From: Zoogloeaceae bacterium
Lineage (GTDB): Bacteria; Pseudomonadota; Gammaproteobacteria; Burkholderiales; Rhodocyclaceae
Direction: 5' to 3'
Length of the DNA: 64,000 nt
Assembly (NCBI GenBank): GCA_024235635.1
Contig: JACKMA010000001.1
Location: 682,001-746,000, forward strand
A program made the position numbers and the translations under genes. The notes beneath the pieces are model-generated. The model was not told where the DNA came from and did not search any database. It saw only the letters and a list, made by a program, of their open reading frames with translations. Shown here in pieces: positions 51,280 to 60,459 of this stretch; the stretch's first letter is position 1, and every line of letters begins with the position of its first letter.

Positions 51280-52778
51280 CCCGAGCCGAGCGCGTCATCC
51301 AGTTCATCGAGAAGGTCTGCCGGGTGCCCGAGGGCGCCTTGGTGGGCGAGCCGATGCGGCTCGCTGAGTTCCAGCGTGACTTCATCACCGCGGTCTATGA
51401 CAACGAGGCGGGCACCCGTCGTGCCTTCTTGAGCATCGCCCGCAAGAACGGCAAGACCGGCCTCATCGCCGCCCTGCTGCTGGTCCATCTCGTTGGACCC
51501 GAAGCCCGCCAGAACAGCCAGATCGTCAGCGGTGCCATGAGCCGGGAGCAGGCCGGCATCGTCTTCAACCTCGCGTCGAAGATGGTCGAACTGTCGCCCC
51601 AGCTGGCAACCCGAGTACAGGCCAAGGCGAGCACCAAGGAGCTGTTTGGCGTCGGCATCAATACCCACTACCGGGCACTGGCAGCAGAAGGCAAGACCGC
51701 GCACGGGCTGAGTCCGATCCTCGCGATCCTCGACGAAGTCGGGCAGGTACAGGGTCCGAAGAACGCCTTCGTGGATGCCATCACCACATCGCAGGGTGCC
51801 CATGAAGCCCCCTTGCTTATCGCCATCAGCACGCAGGCAGCGAGCGACGCCGACCTCTTGTCGGTCTGGCTCGATGATGCAGCCAAGTCGGGTGATCCGC
51901 GCATCGTCAGCCACGTCTATGCAGCGCCGGCAGACTGCGAGTTGGACGATCCGGAAGCATGGTCAGCGGCGAACCCCGCGCTTGGCACATTCCGCAGTCT
52001 GCCCGACGTCGAACAGCAGGCGGCCGAAGCCAAGCGCATGCCCAGCGCGGAAGCGACCTTCCGCAATCTATGCCTGAACCAGCGTGTCGCGGTGACGAAC
52101 CCGTTCATGTCAAAGGCCACCTGGGATGCCTGCAGCGCCGCCCCCGACAGCCTCGACGGCCTGGAAGTGTTCGGCGGTCTCGACCTCAGCCAGCGAACCG
52201 ACCTGACCGCCCTGGTCCTGATCGGCCGGAAGGGCAGCGACTGGCAGGTTCACCCCACCTTCTGGGCACCGGCCGATGGACTGATCAACCGCGCCCGTCG
52301 TGACCGCGTGCCCTATGACGTGTGGCGCGATCAGGGCTTCTTGCGAACCACGCCGGGCAAGGTTGTGGACCTCGAAGTCGTCGCACGAGACATCGCAAAC
52401 ATCACTGACGGCCTCGACCTGCAGGCGCTCGCCTATGACCGCTGGCGCATGCCCGAGCTACAGCGCGAGCTTGACCGCCTCGGCATCGCCCTGCCTCTGG
52501 TTCCTCACGGTCAGGGCTTCAAGGACATGGCGCCCGCCCTCGACCACTGCGAGGCCGAATTCCTGAACGGTCGCGCAGCGCACGGCGGACACCCCGTCTT
52601 GACCATGAACGCGGCCGGTGCCGTCGTCACCCGCGACCCTGCCGGCAACCGCAAGTTGGACAAGAGCAAGGCCACCGCCCGCATTGACGGGATGGTCGCC
52701 CTCGCGATGGCCTTCGGTGCCGCGATCAATGCAGAGCCGGCCGAGCCCGAGCCGACCTATCAGCTTTTCTTCCTCTGA
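51276..52778 (+). CDS. terL: Terminase large subunit
   Basis: 500-residue DNA-packaging motor. ATPase part: a Walker A variant in SIARKNGKTGLIAALLL and Walker B with catalytic Glu in PILAILDEVGQV. Nuclease part (from about 290): FGGLDLSQRTDLTALVLIG, AYDRWRM and a last Asp in ARIDGMVALAMAFGAA, the RNase H-like metal sites. It belongs to the Terminase_1 group typical of HK97-like siphophages. Confidence 0.94.
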   Translation: MTRAERVIQFIEKVCRVPEGALVGEPMRLAEFQRDFITAVYDNEAGTRRAFLSIARKNGKTGLIAALLLVHLVGPEARQNSQIVSGAMSREQAGIVFNLASKMVELSPQLATRVQAKASTKELFGVGINTHYRALAAEGKTAHGLSPILAILDEVGQVQGPKNAFVDAITTSQGAHEAPLLIAISTQAASDADLLSVWLDDAAKSGDPRIVSHVYAAPADCELDDPEAWSAANPALGTFRSLPDVEQQAAEAKRMPSAEATFRNLCLNQRVAVTNPFMSKATWDACSAAPDSLDGLEVFGGLDLSQRTDLTALVLIGRKGSDWQVHPTFWAPADGLINRARRDRVPYDVWRDQGFLRTTPGKVVDLEVVARDIANITDGLDLQALAYDRWRMPELQRELDRLGIALPLVPHGQGFKDMAPALDHCEAEFLNGRAAHGGHPVLTMNAAGAVVTRDPAGNRKLDKSKATARIDGMVALAMAFGAAINAEPAEPEPTYQLFFL

Positions 52779-52784
52779 GGCCCC

Positions 52785-54560
52785 ATGCAGACCGCATTCA
52801 GCAATCTGACCATCAAGAGCTTCGACGACGACCTCGGAATCATCCGCGGCATCGCCTCGACCCCAGCAACCGACCGCGCCGGCGACATCGTCGAACCCCT
52901 CGGCGCGTCCTTCACCCTGCCGCTGGCCCTGCTTCATGAGCACGACCGGAAGGCACCGCTCGGCTGGGTCACCGACGCCAAGCCCACCCCGGCCGGCGTC
53001 GAGTTCGAGGCGCGCATCGCGAAGGACGCCGACGAATCCATCAGCAAGGTCTGGCGCCTCGTGAAAGCCGGCCTGATCCCGCATGTGTCGGTCGGCTTCA
53101 ACCCGACCGACGCCGAACCGACCGAGACCGGCTACCGGTTCAAGCGCTGGGAGTGGCTGGAGCTGTCATTGACGACCGTTCCCGCCAACACCGGCGCCCG
53201 CATCACTTCCACGAAATCCAATCACGGAGCACCCCGTATGACCATCGCAGCACAGATCCAGCAGTTCGAAACCAAGCGCGCGGAAGCGCACACCCGCATG
53301 ACCGGCATCATGACCAAAGCCGCCGACGAAGGTCGCGTCCTCGATGAGGCCGAGACCAAGGCTTACGACGCCGCACAGGCGGAAGTCGGCCAGTACGAAG
53401 CGCACATCGGCCGCTTGAAGGCCCTGGAAATCGACCTCGCCAAGAGCGCCCAGCCGGTCGCCATGCCCCATCTGAAGGTCGAGGACAACACCCCCAAGGG
53501 CACCGACTTCGTGAAGTTCGCGAAGTCCCTCGCACTGTCGAAGGGGAACATTCTCCAGGCCGTCGAGATCGCAAAGCATCAGCAGTACGGCAACCGCGTC
53601 CAGGCCGCGCTGAAAGCCGCGGTTCCGGCCGGCACGACCGATTCGGCCGAGTATGCCGCCCTGGTTGAACCCGCCACGATGGCTTCCGAGTTCATCGATC
53701 TGCTGCGCCCGGCGACCATCGTCGGCAAGCTGACCGGCCTGCGCAAGGTGCCCGCGAACATCCGCATCCCGCGAGCCGCTACCGGCGCTGCTGTCGGCTG
53801 GGTTGGCGAGGCAAAGGCATCGCCCGTGACGAACGCCAGCTTCACCGATCTGGAAGTCGGCAATCACAAGCTTAGCGCCATCGTCGTCATGTCGGAGGAA
53901 CTGCTGCGCCGGTCCTCGCCGGATGCCGATTCGCTGCTGCTCAGCCAGATGATCGAGGAAACCTCACGCGCAATCGACGTGGCGTTCATCGATCGAGCAT
54001 CTGCCGGTGTCGCCGGTGTGAAGCCCGCTTCGGTCGCCAATGGCGTCGCGCCGGTCGTCGCATCGGGCACCGATGCCGCAGCCATTCGGACTGACGTGAA
54101 GGCGGTCTTCAATTCGATGGTCGCCGCAAACCAGCCCATCAACGGTGCCACCTGGGTCGCCCATCCGTCGACCGCGCTCAACCTCAGCATGATGATCAAC
54201 GTTGCTACCGGTCTGCCCGAGTTTCCCGGCGTGACCGCTGACGGCGGTTCCTTCATGGGTCTGCCAATGATCACCAGCACGTCGGTTCCTGGCGAGCCGG
54301 TCGGAGGCTTCGACCTGGTTCTGGTGGTGCAGCCGGAAATCCTCCTCGCGGACGAAGGTGGCCTGCGCGTCGATTCGAGCCGCGAGGCCAGCGTCGAGCT
54401 CGAGGACGCCCCGGTTGGCGATGGTGCCACCCCGGTTGCCACCAGCCTGCAGTCCCTGTGGCAACTCGGCCTCTACGGCGTGAAGACGGTGAAGCCCATC
54501 ACTTGGACCCGTCGTCGTCCGACGGCCGTAGCCGTGATCACTGGCGCCAAGTACGCCTAA
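52785..54560 (+). CDS. Fused prohead protease and HK97-type major capsid protein
   Basis: 591 residues. Residues 1-150 are an S78-type prohead protease: IIRGIASTPATDRAGDIVEP, the catalytic His in LLHEHDRKAPLGW and the Ser in LIPHVSVGFNP. From about 152 a coiled-coil scaffold (delta) domain follows (QIQQFETKRAEAHTRMTGIMTKAADEGR), then the HK97-fold capsid (about 290-591: EFIDLLRPATIVGKL, VGWVGEAKASPVTNASF, EETSRAIDVAFIDRA, WVAHPSTAL). An internal ATG at 53238 (Met152) has GGAG eight bases upstream, so free capsid protein of about 440 residues could also be made. Usual phages encode the two as separate genes. Confidence 0.93.
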   Translation: MQTAFSNLTIKSFDDDLGIIRGIASTPATDRAGDIVEPLGASFTLPLALLHEHDRKAPLGWVTDAKPTPAGVEFEARIAKDADESISKVWRLVKAGLIPHVSVGFNPTDAEPTETGYRFKRWEWLELSLTTVPANTGARITSTKSNHGAPRMTIAAQIQQFETKRAEAHTRMTGIMTKAADEGRVLDEAETKAYDAAQAEVGQYEAHIGRLKALEIDLAKSAQPVAMPHLKVEDNTPKGTDFVKFAKSLALSKGNILQAVEIAKHQQYGNRVQAALKAAVPAGTTDSAEYAALVEPATMASEFIDLLRPATIVGKLTGLRKVPANIRIPRAATGAAVGWVGEAKASPVTNASFTDLEVGNHKLSAIVVMSEELLRRSSPDADSLLLSQMIEETSRAIDVAFIDRASAGVAGVKPASVANGVAPVVASGTDAAAIRTDVKAVFNSMVAANQPINGATWVAHPSTALNLSMMINVATGLPEFPGVTADGGSFMGLPMITSTSVPGEPVGGFDLVLVVQPEILLADEGGLRVDSSREASVELEDAPVGDGATPVATSLQSLWQLGLYGVKTVKPITWTRRRPTAVAVITGAKYA

Positions 54561-54607
54561 CGCAAATGGGCAGGGGGCAACCCCTGCCCGCTGATCACAA
54601 GGACACC

Positions 54608-55852
54608 ATGAAGATTTTCGGAATCCAGATCAGGCGGACCAAGGCAGCGCCGACGCAGACCGTGGACACGAATCGCGGCTGGGTTCCGCTGATCCGCGAG
54701 AGCTACGCGGGCGCGTGGCAGCAAGGCGTCAGCATCACGCCCGAAACGGCCCTGGCACACTCGGCGGTGTTCGCCTGCGTGTCGCTGATCGCGAGCGACA
54801 TCGGCAAGCTACCGGTCCGCTTCACCAAGCTGGACGGCGGCATCTGGTCCCAGACCGTGAGCGGTCACGAAGCACTGATGCGGAAGCCGAACGCCTTCCA
54901 GAACCGGGCGCAGTTCTTTGGGCAGTGGGTCACCTCGAAGCTGTTGTGGGGCGCGTGCTACGTGCTGAAGCGTCGAGATACTCGCGGGCAGATCGTCGCG
55001 CTGTACATCCTCGACCCGCAGCGCGTGCAACCGTTGATCGCGAACGATGGCAGCACCTTCTATCGCGTGTCGGGTGCTGACGCCCTGACCGGGATTCCGC
55101 CCGAGGGTCTGACCATCCCGGCGCGGGAAGTGATCCACGATCGCGGCTTCACGCCCTGGCATCCCCTGGTCGGCGTGTCGCCCCTGACCGCTGCGGCCCT
55201 GTCGGCGGGTCAAGGTCTAGCGATCCAGAAGAACAGCGAGAGCTTCTTCCGAAACGCCAGCAACCCCGGCGGCATCCTGACCGCACCGGGCGCCATCAGC
55301 CCCGAGACTGCCCAGCATCTGAAGGACGCTTGGCAGGCGGGCTACACCGGCGAGAACAGCGGCAAGGTCGCCGTCGTCGGCGATGGGCTGAAGTACGAAG
55401 CCATCGGCGTGGCGCCCGTGGATGCTCAACTGATCGAGCAACTGCGCTGGACCGGCGAGGACGTGTGCCGCGCCTTCCGCGTGCCCGGATTCAAGGTCGG
55501 TGTCGGCCCGGCACCCTCCTACAACTCGGCGACCATCCTGCAGGAAATCTATCTGTCGGACGCCCTTCAAGCGCACATCGAGAGCATCGAATTGTGCCTG
55601 GACGAAGGGCTCGCCCTGGCGCCCGACACCCGCACGGAGCTGGACGAAGGCGTTCTGCTGCGGATGGACGCGGCGACCCGGTTCAAGACCTACTCCGACG
55701 CCATCGGTGGCGGCTGGATGGCCCCGAACGAAGCCCGACGCCGGGAAGGTCTGCCCCCTGTCGAAGGTGGCGATACGCCTTACTTGCAGCAGCAGAATTT
55801 CTCGCTCAGCGCCCTCGCCCGCCGTGACCAGCAACAAGGAGCACCGGCATGA
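54608..55852 (+). CDS. Phage portal protein (HK97 family)
   Basis: 414-residue portal, the dodecameric ring through which DNA enters the capsid. Family features: N-terminal WVPLIRESYAGAWQQGVSITPETALAHSAVFACVSLIASDIGKLPV, a LLWGACYVLKRRDTRGQIVALYILDPQRVQP region, and the SFFRNASNPGGILTAPG and EDVCRAFRVPGFKVG motifs. ATG 54608 is chosen (AGGAC just before). Placed after rather than before the capsid gene, an unusual order. Confidence 0.94.
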   Translation: MKIFGIQIRRTKAAPTQTVDTNRGWVPLIRESYAGAWQQGVSITPETALAHSAVFACVSLIASDIGKLPVRFTKLDGGIWSQTVSGHEALMRKPNAFQNRAQFFGQWVTSKLLWGACYVLKRRDTRGQIVALYILDPQRVQPLIANDGSTFYRVSGADALTGIPPEGLTIPAREVIHDRGFTPWHPLVGVSPLTAAALSAGQGLAIQKNSESFFRNASNPGGILTAPGAISPETAQHLKDAWQAGYTGENSGKVAVVGDGLKYEAIGVAPVDAQLIEQLRWTGEDVCRAFRVPGFKVGVGPAPSYNSATILQEIYLSDALQAHIESIELCLDEGLALAPDTRTELDEGVLLRMDAATRFKTYSDAIGGGWMAPNEARRREGLPPVEGGDTPYLQQQNFSLSALARRDQQQGAPA

Positions 55853-56106
55853 TCGATCTTGCTGCAGCAAAGCGCCACCTGCGCGTGGATCACACCGCCG
55901 AGGACGCGCATATCACGCTCCTGCTCGCCGCAGCGACCACCCTGGTCCTCGACCGTGCCCCCGACATCACCGGGCCAGTGCTGGACGCTGCCGTCCTGCT
56001 GGTCGTCGCCGACCTGTTCGAGCACCGCGACGCCACCAGCGCCAACCCGCTTAGCCCCGCCGTCGAGAACCTGCTTCGCTACTACCGGAGGCCGGCACTC
56101 GCATGA
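55849..56106 (+). CDS. Head-tail connector protein (gp6-like)
   Basis: 85 residues: LAAAKRHLRVDHTAEDAHITLLLAAATTLVLDRA is the typical start of gp6-like DNA-packaging/connector proteins that cap the portal. Overlaps portal and next gene by four bases. Confidence 0.88.
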   Translation: MIDLAAAKRHLRVDHTAEDAHITLLLAAATTLVLDRAPDITGPVLDAAVLLVVADLFEHRDATSANPLSPAVENLLRYYRRPALA

Positions 56107-56441
56107 ACACCTGCCTCGCCTCACGCCTGCGCCGCCGGATCACCATCGAAGAGCCGCAGCGCGTCCAGAACCTGACGACCGGCGCCATCTCCGAGACCTG
56201 GGCACCGGTCGCGACCGACATCAGCGCGGCAATCGAGCCCCTGAGCGTTCGCGACTTCGTCGCCGCATCGTCGAGCCAATCGAAGGTTTCCGCCCGAATC
56301 ACGATCCGCTACCGCCCTGGCCTGCGGCTCGGCATGCGCATCGTTGCCGATGACGGCGTGATCTATCGCCCGCTCGGCTACATGGCTGACCCGGTATCCG
56401 GTCGCGAGTACATCACCATCCCGTGCGAGACCCTGGCATGA
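56103..56441 (+). CDS. Head-tail adaptor / head closure protein
   Basis: 112 residues with the head-closure pattern: RLRRRITIEEPQRVQNLTTGAISETWAPVATDISAAIEPLS, a beta barrel, and YRPGLRLGMRIVADDGVIYRPLGYMAD. Belongs to the SPP1 gp16/HK97 gp7 type of stopper proteins. Confidence 0.86.
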   Translation: MNTCLASRLRRRITIEEPQRVQNLTTGAISETWAPVATDISAAIEPLSVRDFVAASSSQSKVSARITIRYRPGLRLGMRIVADDGVIYRPLGYMADPVSGREYITIPCETLA

Positions 56442-56833
56442 ACGAAACCCGCCTGACCGGCCTGGACGACGTGCTGAAGCGACTCGAACAAGTCGCCGAG
56501 AAGGTCGCGAAGAAGGCGCTCAGCAAGGCCACCCGCAAGGGCGGCAACGTCATCCGCAAGGCAGCCATCGCGAACGCACCCGTCGATTCCGGCGATCTGC
56601 GCAAGCACATCGCGTTGCGCCTGAAGGTCAAGCCCGGTGCGATCTATTGCCGCGTCGGCGTTAAGGGTGGCGCCAAGAAGAAAGACGGCACCCCGTATTA
56701 CTGGCGCTTCGTCGAGTTCGGCACCGTCCGCCAGCCCGCGCAACCCTTCATGCGCCCTGCCCTGGACAACACCGCGACGACCGTCCTCCAGACCGTCGTC
56801 GGCACCCTGCGTGACGAGGTAGCCCGACTGTGA
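56438..56833 (+). CDS. HK97 gp10-like tail-joining protein
   Basis: 131 residues; LDDVLKRLEQVAEKVAKKALSKATRKGGNVIRKAAIANAPVDSGDLRKHI and FVEFGTVRQPAQPFMRPALD are the hallmark of the HK97 gp10 family. ATG 56438 overlaps the previous stop. Confidence 0.9.
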   Translation: MNETRLTGLDDVLKRLEQVAEKVAKKALSKATRKGGNVIRKAAIANAPVDSGDLRKHIALRLKVKPGAIYCRVGVKGGAKKKDGTPYYWRFVEFGTVRQPAQPFMRPALDNTATTVLQTVVGTLRDEVARL

Positions 56834-57195
56834 CACCCGCCATTTTCTTCTCGCTGATCGTTGCCGACGCCGACGCCCTCGCCGCGCTCGGCTCCAACCC
56901 GGTTCGCTTCTACGAAATCGAGGCACCCGAGGGCACGGCCACCCCCTACGCAACGTGGCAAGTCGTCACCGGCAACCCGATCAACGTCCTCGACGGACCC
57001 GCCCCAGCCGATCACGTCCGCGTGCAACTCAACATCGTCGGCGCCACGCCTGACGAGACCCGCGACACCCTCGCCGCCATCCGTCGCGCAGTCGAAAACG
57101 ATTGCTACCTGACGGCCTGGCGTGGCGTGAGCAAAGACCCCGAGACCGGCCTGTTCCTGGCCGGCTTCGATACGCAACACATCATCGACAACTGA
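56830..57195 (+). CDS. Tail terminator / completion protein (DUF3168-like)
   Basis: 121 residues from a GTG overlapping the previous stop. PVRFYEIEAPEGTATPYATWQVVTGNP and VQLNIVGATPDETRDTLAAIRRAVEND fit the tail terminator group that stops tail-tube growth and joins the head. Confidence 0.83.
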   Translation: MTPAIFFSLIVADADALAALGSNPVRFYEIEAPEGTATPYATWQVVTGNPINVLDGPAPADHVRVQLNIVGATPDETRDTLAAIRRAVENDCYLTAWRGVSKDPETGLFLAGFDTQHIIDN

Positions 57196-57210
57196 TAGGA
57201 GCAGCACAGC

Positions 57211-57684
57211 ATGGCAGTGAAAACCAAAGGCACCCACCTCTACTTCATCAACCCGGACGTGACGCCCGAGGTGATCAAGGTCGGCGCCGTGAACCAGATC
57301 AGCGGCATCAACGCGAGCCGGGACCAGATCGAGACGACCGACCTCGACAGCGACGCGCATACCTACGAAGCCGGCCTGCTCTCGCCGGGCAACGCGAGCT
57401 TTACGATCCAGTTCGACCCCAAGAACGCCGGCCACAAGAAACTGTATGACCTGTACGTGTCGGGGTCCGTCCTGAAGTGGGCACTCGGCTGGTCCGATGG
57501 CACCGATGCGGCGGTCCTCGACGGCGTCGACAACACGATCTTCGACCTGCCGACGACCCGGAGCTGGATCCAGTTCGATGGCTACGCCAGCGACGTGCCG
57601 TTCGACTTCTCGCTGAACAACGTCGTCACCAGCACGGTCGCTGTCCAGATCAGCGGCTTCCCGCAACTGACCCCGAAGGCGTAA
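57211..57684 (+). CDS. Major tail tube protein
   Basis: 157 residues, beta-rich, with RDQIETTDLDSDAHTYEAGLLSPGNASFTIQFDP near the middle, typical of lambda gpV-like tube subunits of siphophages. GGAGCAG precedes the ATG. Confidence 0.87.
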   Translation: MAVKTKGTHLYFINPDVTPEVIKVGAVNQISGINASRDQIETTDLDSDAHTYEAGLLSPGNASFTIQFDPKNAGHKKLYDLYVSGSVLKWALGWSDGTDAAVLDGVDNTIFDLPTTRSWIQFDGYASDVPFDFSLNNVVTSTVAVQISGFPQLTPKA

Positions 57685-57687
57685 TCG

Positions 57688-58005
57688 ATGAACCTCGCTG
57701 AACTGAAACAGGCCGGCGGGTTCATCCCCGCCGAGCCGGTCAAGGTGCCTGTCGAGTGGAAGGGCAACGCCTTCGACGTGTTCGTCAAGAAGCTGGCCTT
57801 CGGTGACGTCGAAACCCTGGTCGGCGATGGCAGCGATGAGGGGCGCAGCGCCCGCATGATCGCCGCATCGATCCTTCTCGGCGACAGCCGTGAGCCGATC
57901 AGCTTCGCCGACGCCTGCCGTCTCGACGTGTCCCTGGCGGGCAAGCTGATCGAAGCCATCAACACCGCCAACGGCACGCCGGAAGGTCTCGACCTCCCAA
58001 ACTGA
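57688..58005 (+). CDS. Tail assembly chaperone, gpG-like
   Basis: 105 residues (ends DLPN). By position (between tube and tape measure) and by the frameshift signal at its end, it is the short product of the G/GT chaperone pair that coats the tape measure before tail assembly. VPVEWKGNAFDVFVKKLAFGDVETL is the conserved-looking start. Confidence 0.86.
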   Translation: MNLAELKQAGGFIPAEPVKVPVEWKGNAFDVFVKKLAFGDVETLVGDGSDEGRSARMIAASILLGDSREPISFADACRLDVSLAGKLIEAINTANGTPEGLDLPN

Positions 58006-58043
58006 GCCCCGCCGATGAGGTGTGGCACGAACTCGTGCTGCAC
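57996..58043 (+). promoter_or_regulatory. Programmed -1 frameshift site (CCCAAAC) with downstream hairpin
   Basis: C CCA AAC at 57996-58002 in the zero frame is a canonical X-XXY-YYZ slippery heptamer, directly followed by the TGA stop of the gpG-like gene. A 9-bp hairpin (58020-58028 with 58035-58043, two G-U pairs, six-base loop) begins 17 bases downstream and may stimulate slippage. A -1 slip joins the upstream frame to the 57999-58316 frame. Confidence 0.9.
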
Positions 58044-58316
58044 GGCGTCGGCGGTCGCACCGTGGCCGAAGCGAAGCAGCGCATGTCCTACCCCGAGGCC
58101 CTGCGCTGGTTCGCGTACCTTAAGAAGCACGGTAGCCCGAATCAGCATCTGCATCGCGGCTTCGCGCTCCTGGCGGCCCAGATCAACAACGCCCTCGGCG
58201 GTGACGCCAAGGTGACCGACTTCATGCTGGGCGAGCACAGCCCGGCAGCAACACAAGAATCCGAACAGGAAGCCTCACTGATGGACGTCTTCAACCTCCT
58301 GGCGGGCCGAGCATGA
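57999..58316 (+). CDS. Tail assembly chaperone, gpT-like extension made by frameshift
   Basis: Frame that continues after a -1 slip: LSPADEVWHELVLHGVGGRTVAEAKQRMSYPEALRWFAYLKKHGSPNQHLHRGFALLAAQ, about 105 residues. It has no ribosome-binding site or ATG of its own near its start, which fits expression only as a GT fusion (57688-58316, about 209 residues). YPEALRWFAYLKKHG resembles other GT extensions. Its stop overlaps the tape-measure start. Confidence 0.86.
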   Translation, partial: KLSPADEVWHELVLHGVGGRTVAEAKQRMSYPEALRWFAYLKKHGSPNQHLHRGFALLAAQINNALGGDAKVTDFMLGEHSPAATQESEQEASLMDVFNLLAGRA

Positions 58317-60451
58317 GCACATCACTCGGAACGTTGACCGTCGACTTGATCGCCCGAACCGGCGGTTTCGAGGCCGGCATGGACCGCGCACAGCGGGTCG
58401 CCGACCGTCGTTCCCGCCAGATCGAACGCGAGATGAAGCAGCGCGCCGACGCGATCTCGGCCGCCTTCACCAAGGTCGCGACCGGTGTCGGCGCGGCACT
58501 TGGCGCGATCCAGTTCACCAGCATGGTCAAGGGCGCGGTCGATTCCGCCGACGCCCTGTCGAAGCTGAGCCAGCGCACAGGCGTAGTGGTCGAAGACCTG
58601 TCCGCGCTGAAGTACGCGGCAAGCCTGAACGACGCCACATTCGCCGATTTGGGCAACGCCCTGAAGGGTCTCAGCAATCGCATGCTGGCCGCTCAGGCGG
58701 GCTCTGGTGAAGCCGCAGGGGCATTCGCTGCGCTGGGCATCAAGGTGACCGACGCATCGGGCAAGCTGCGCCGTGCGGATGACGTGATGCTCGACATCGC
58801 CGACCGGTTCAAGGGCATGGAGGACGGCGCGGGCAAGAGCGCGCTCGCCATGCGCTTGATGGAAGAGGCCGGCATCCGGCTGATCCCGACCCTGAACAAC
58901 GGGCGCGACGGCATCGAGGCGATGCGGACCGAAGCCGAAAGCCTGGGCGCGATCATCGGCACCGACTTCGCGAACCAGTCGGCCGCATTTAATGACAACG
59001 TCACCCGGATGCAGACGATGACCGATGGTCTGGCCGTCAGCATCGGCAACGCGCTCATTCCAAAGATCAACGAACTGACCGCCGAATTCCTCGAGGCGAA
59101 CAAGGCGGTCGGCAGCATCGGCCAGACCTTGAATGCGCAGCTGAACGCGGCGCTCGGCATCGGCGAGGGCAACACCATCCGCGAGCGTATCGCCGACGTT
59201 GACCGCATGATCGAGCAGGCCGACCGCTGGCAGAAGATCCTTCCCGGCGGCATCGGCGGCGCATTGATCGGCACCCGCGGTTCAAGCTTGCGAGCGCTGC
59301 GCGAAGTGCTGCGTGTCCAAGAGCGCTCGCTGGCCATGGCTGGCGATCTCGCAGATTTCGAGGACGCCCGCGACCGACGCCTAAAGCAGGGCACCATACG
59401 CACGCCGGCACCAGCCCTGCCGAAGGTTCCGACAGGCAAGACCAGCGCCCCCAAGGTCGGCGACGACCTCGGCGACTGGTTGGCGCCCATCCTCCGCGAC
59501 TTCGAGCAATACGAAGTCACCCTGACCCGGTTCCGGTCGATCCAGAACGATGCCGTCGCCTCGACTGCCGACCTCACCAGCAGCCAGCGCGCGTTCTTCG
59601 ATCTGCTGAACGGTGGCGAGTGGGGTCGGTACACGGACGCACAGCAGGACGCCATCCGGGCGCAGTTCGAGGCGGCCGACGCCATCGAGCGCACACACCG
59701 GGAGCAGGCAAAGCTGAACGACTTGCTGAGCCAGACCCCGACCGCCGTCCTCGAGCAACAGCGGGCGACCATGCAGTTCCTGGCCGACGCCTTCGAGCAA
59801 GGGCGCATCAGCGCCGCGCAGTTCAGCGAGGCCGCAGCGGCAGCGCTGGGCAACCTGCCGGGCGCGGTCACGGCCATCGAAGACAAGATGCTTGATCTGG
59901 AGACCGTCGCCAACGACGCTGCCCGGACGATGGGGGGTGCTTTCGGCGACTTCATCAGCGGCACCGATCGCGACTTCGGCGACATGGTCGCGAACTTCCT
60001 CCGGGGCGTAGCGCAGATGATCGCGCAGGCCGCCGCGCTGCAGGCGATCAGGGCCGCAGCCGGTGCGATGGGCTACGGCGGTGCGTTTGCCGATGGCGGC
60101 GCCTTCGGTCCATCCGGCCAGATCACCGCGTTCGCCCGTGGCGGTGTCGTCGATCGGCCTCAGATGTTCAAGTTCGCAGCCGGCGGGAGCTTCAAGACCG
60201 GCTTGATGGGTGAGGCTGGCCCGGAGGCGATCATGCCCCTCAAGCGTGGTCCTGATGGGCGACTGGGTGTGTCAGCACATGGCGGAGGCGGCGACACGAA
60301 CATCGAAATCAACATCGCGCCGACCGGCAACAGCCAGACCGGCACCGGCCCCAATCAACAGGAAGCCCAGCGGCTAGGCAAGCAGATCGAGGGCGCCGTC
60401 ATGGCTGTCCTCGTTCGCGAGCAGCGACCGGGCGGCACCCTCTACCGATAG
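58313..60451 (+). CDS. Tail tape measure protein
   Basis: 712 residues. N-terminal SLGTLTVDLIARTGGFEAGMDRAQRVADRRS is the usual lambda-type start; long helical middle; hydrophobic segment (VANFLRGVAQMIAQAAALQAIRAAAGAMG) and Gly-rich C-terminus ending in GLMGEAGPEAIMPLKRGPDGRLGV. At about 0.15 nm per residue (known rule) the tail would be roughly 105 nm. ATG 58313 overlaps the previous stop. Confidence 0.94.
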   Translation: MSTSLGTLTVDLIARTGGFEAGMDRAQRVADRRSRQIEREMKQRADAISAAFTKVATGVGAALGAIQFTSMVKGAVDSADALSKLSQRTGVVVEDLSALKYAASLNDATFADLGNALKGLSNRMLAAQAGSGEAAGAFAALGIKVTDASGKLRRADDVMLDIADRFKGMEDGAGKSALAMRLMEEAGIRLIPTLNNGRDGIEAMRTEAESLGAIIGTDFANQSAAFNDNVTRMQTMTDGLAVSIGNALIPKINELTAEFLEANKAVGSIGQTLNAQLNAALGIGEGNTIRERIADVDRMIEQADRWQKILPGGIGGALIGTRGSSLRALREVLRVQERSLAMAGDLADFEDARDRRLKQGTIRTPAPALPKVPTGKTSAPKVGDDLGDWLAPILRDFEQYEVTLTRFRSIQNDAVASTADLTSSQRAFFDLLNGGEWGRYTDAQQDAIRAQFEAADAIERTHREQAKLNDLLSQTPTAVLEQQRATMQFLADAFEQGRISAAQFSEAAAAALGNLPGAVTAIEDKMLDLETVANDAARTMGGAFGDFISGTDRDFGDMVANFLRGVAQMIAQAAALQAIRAAAGAMGYGGAFADGGAFGPSGQITAFARGGVVDRPQMFKFAAGGSFKTGLMGEAGPEAIMPLKRGPDGRLGVSAHGGGGDTNIEINIAPTGNSQTGTGPNQQEAQRLGKQIEGAVMAVLVREQRPGGTLYR

Positions 60452-60459
60452 GAACTAGC

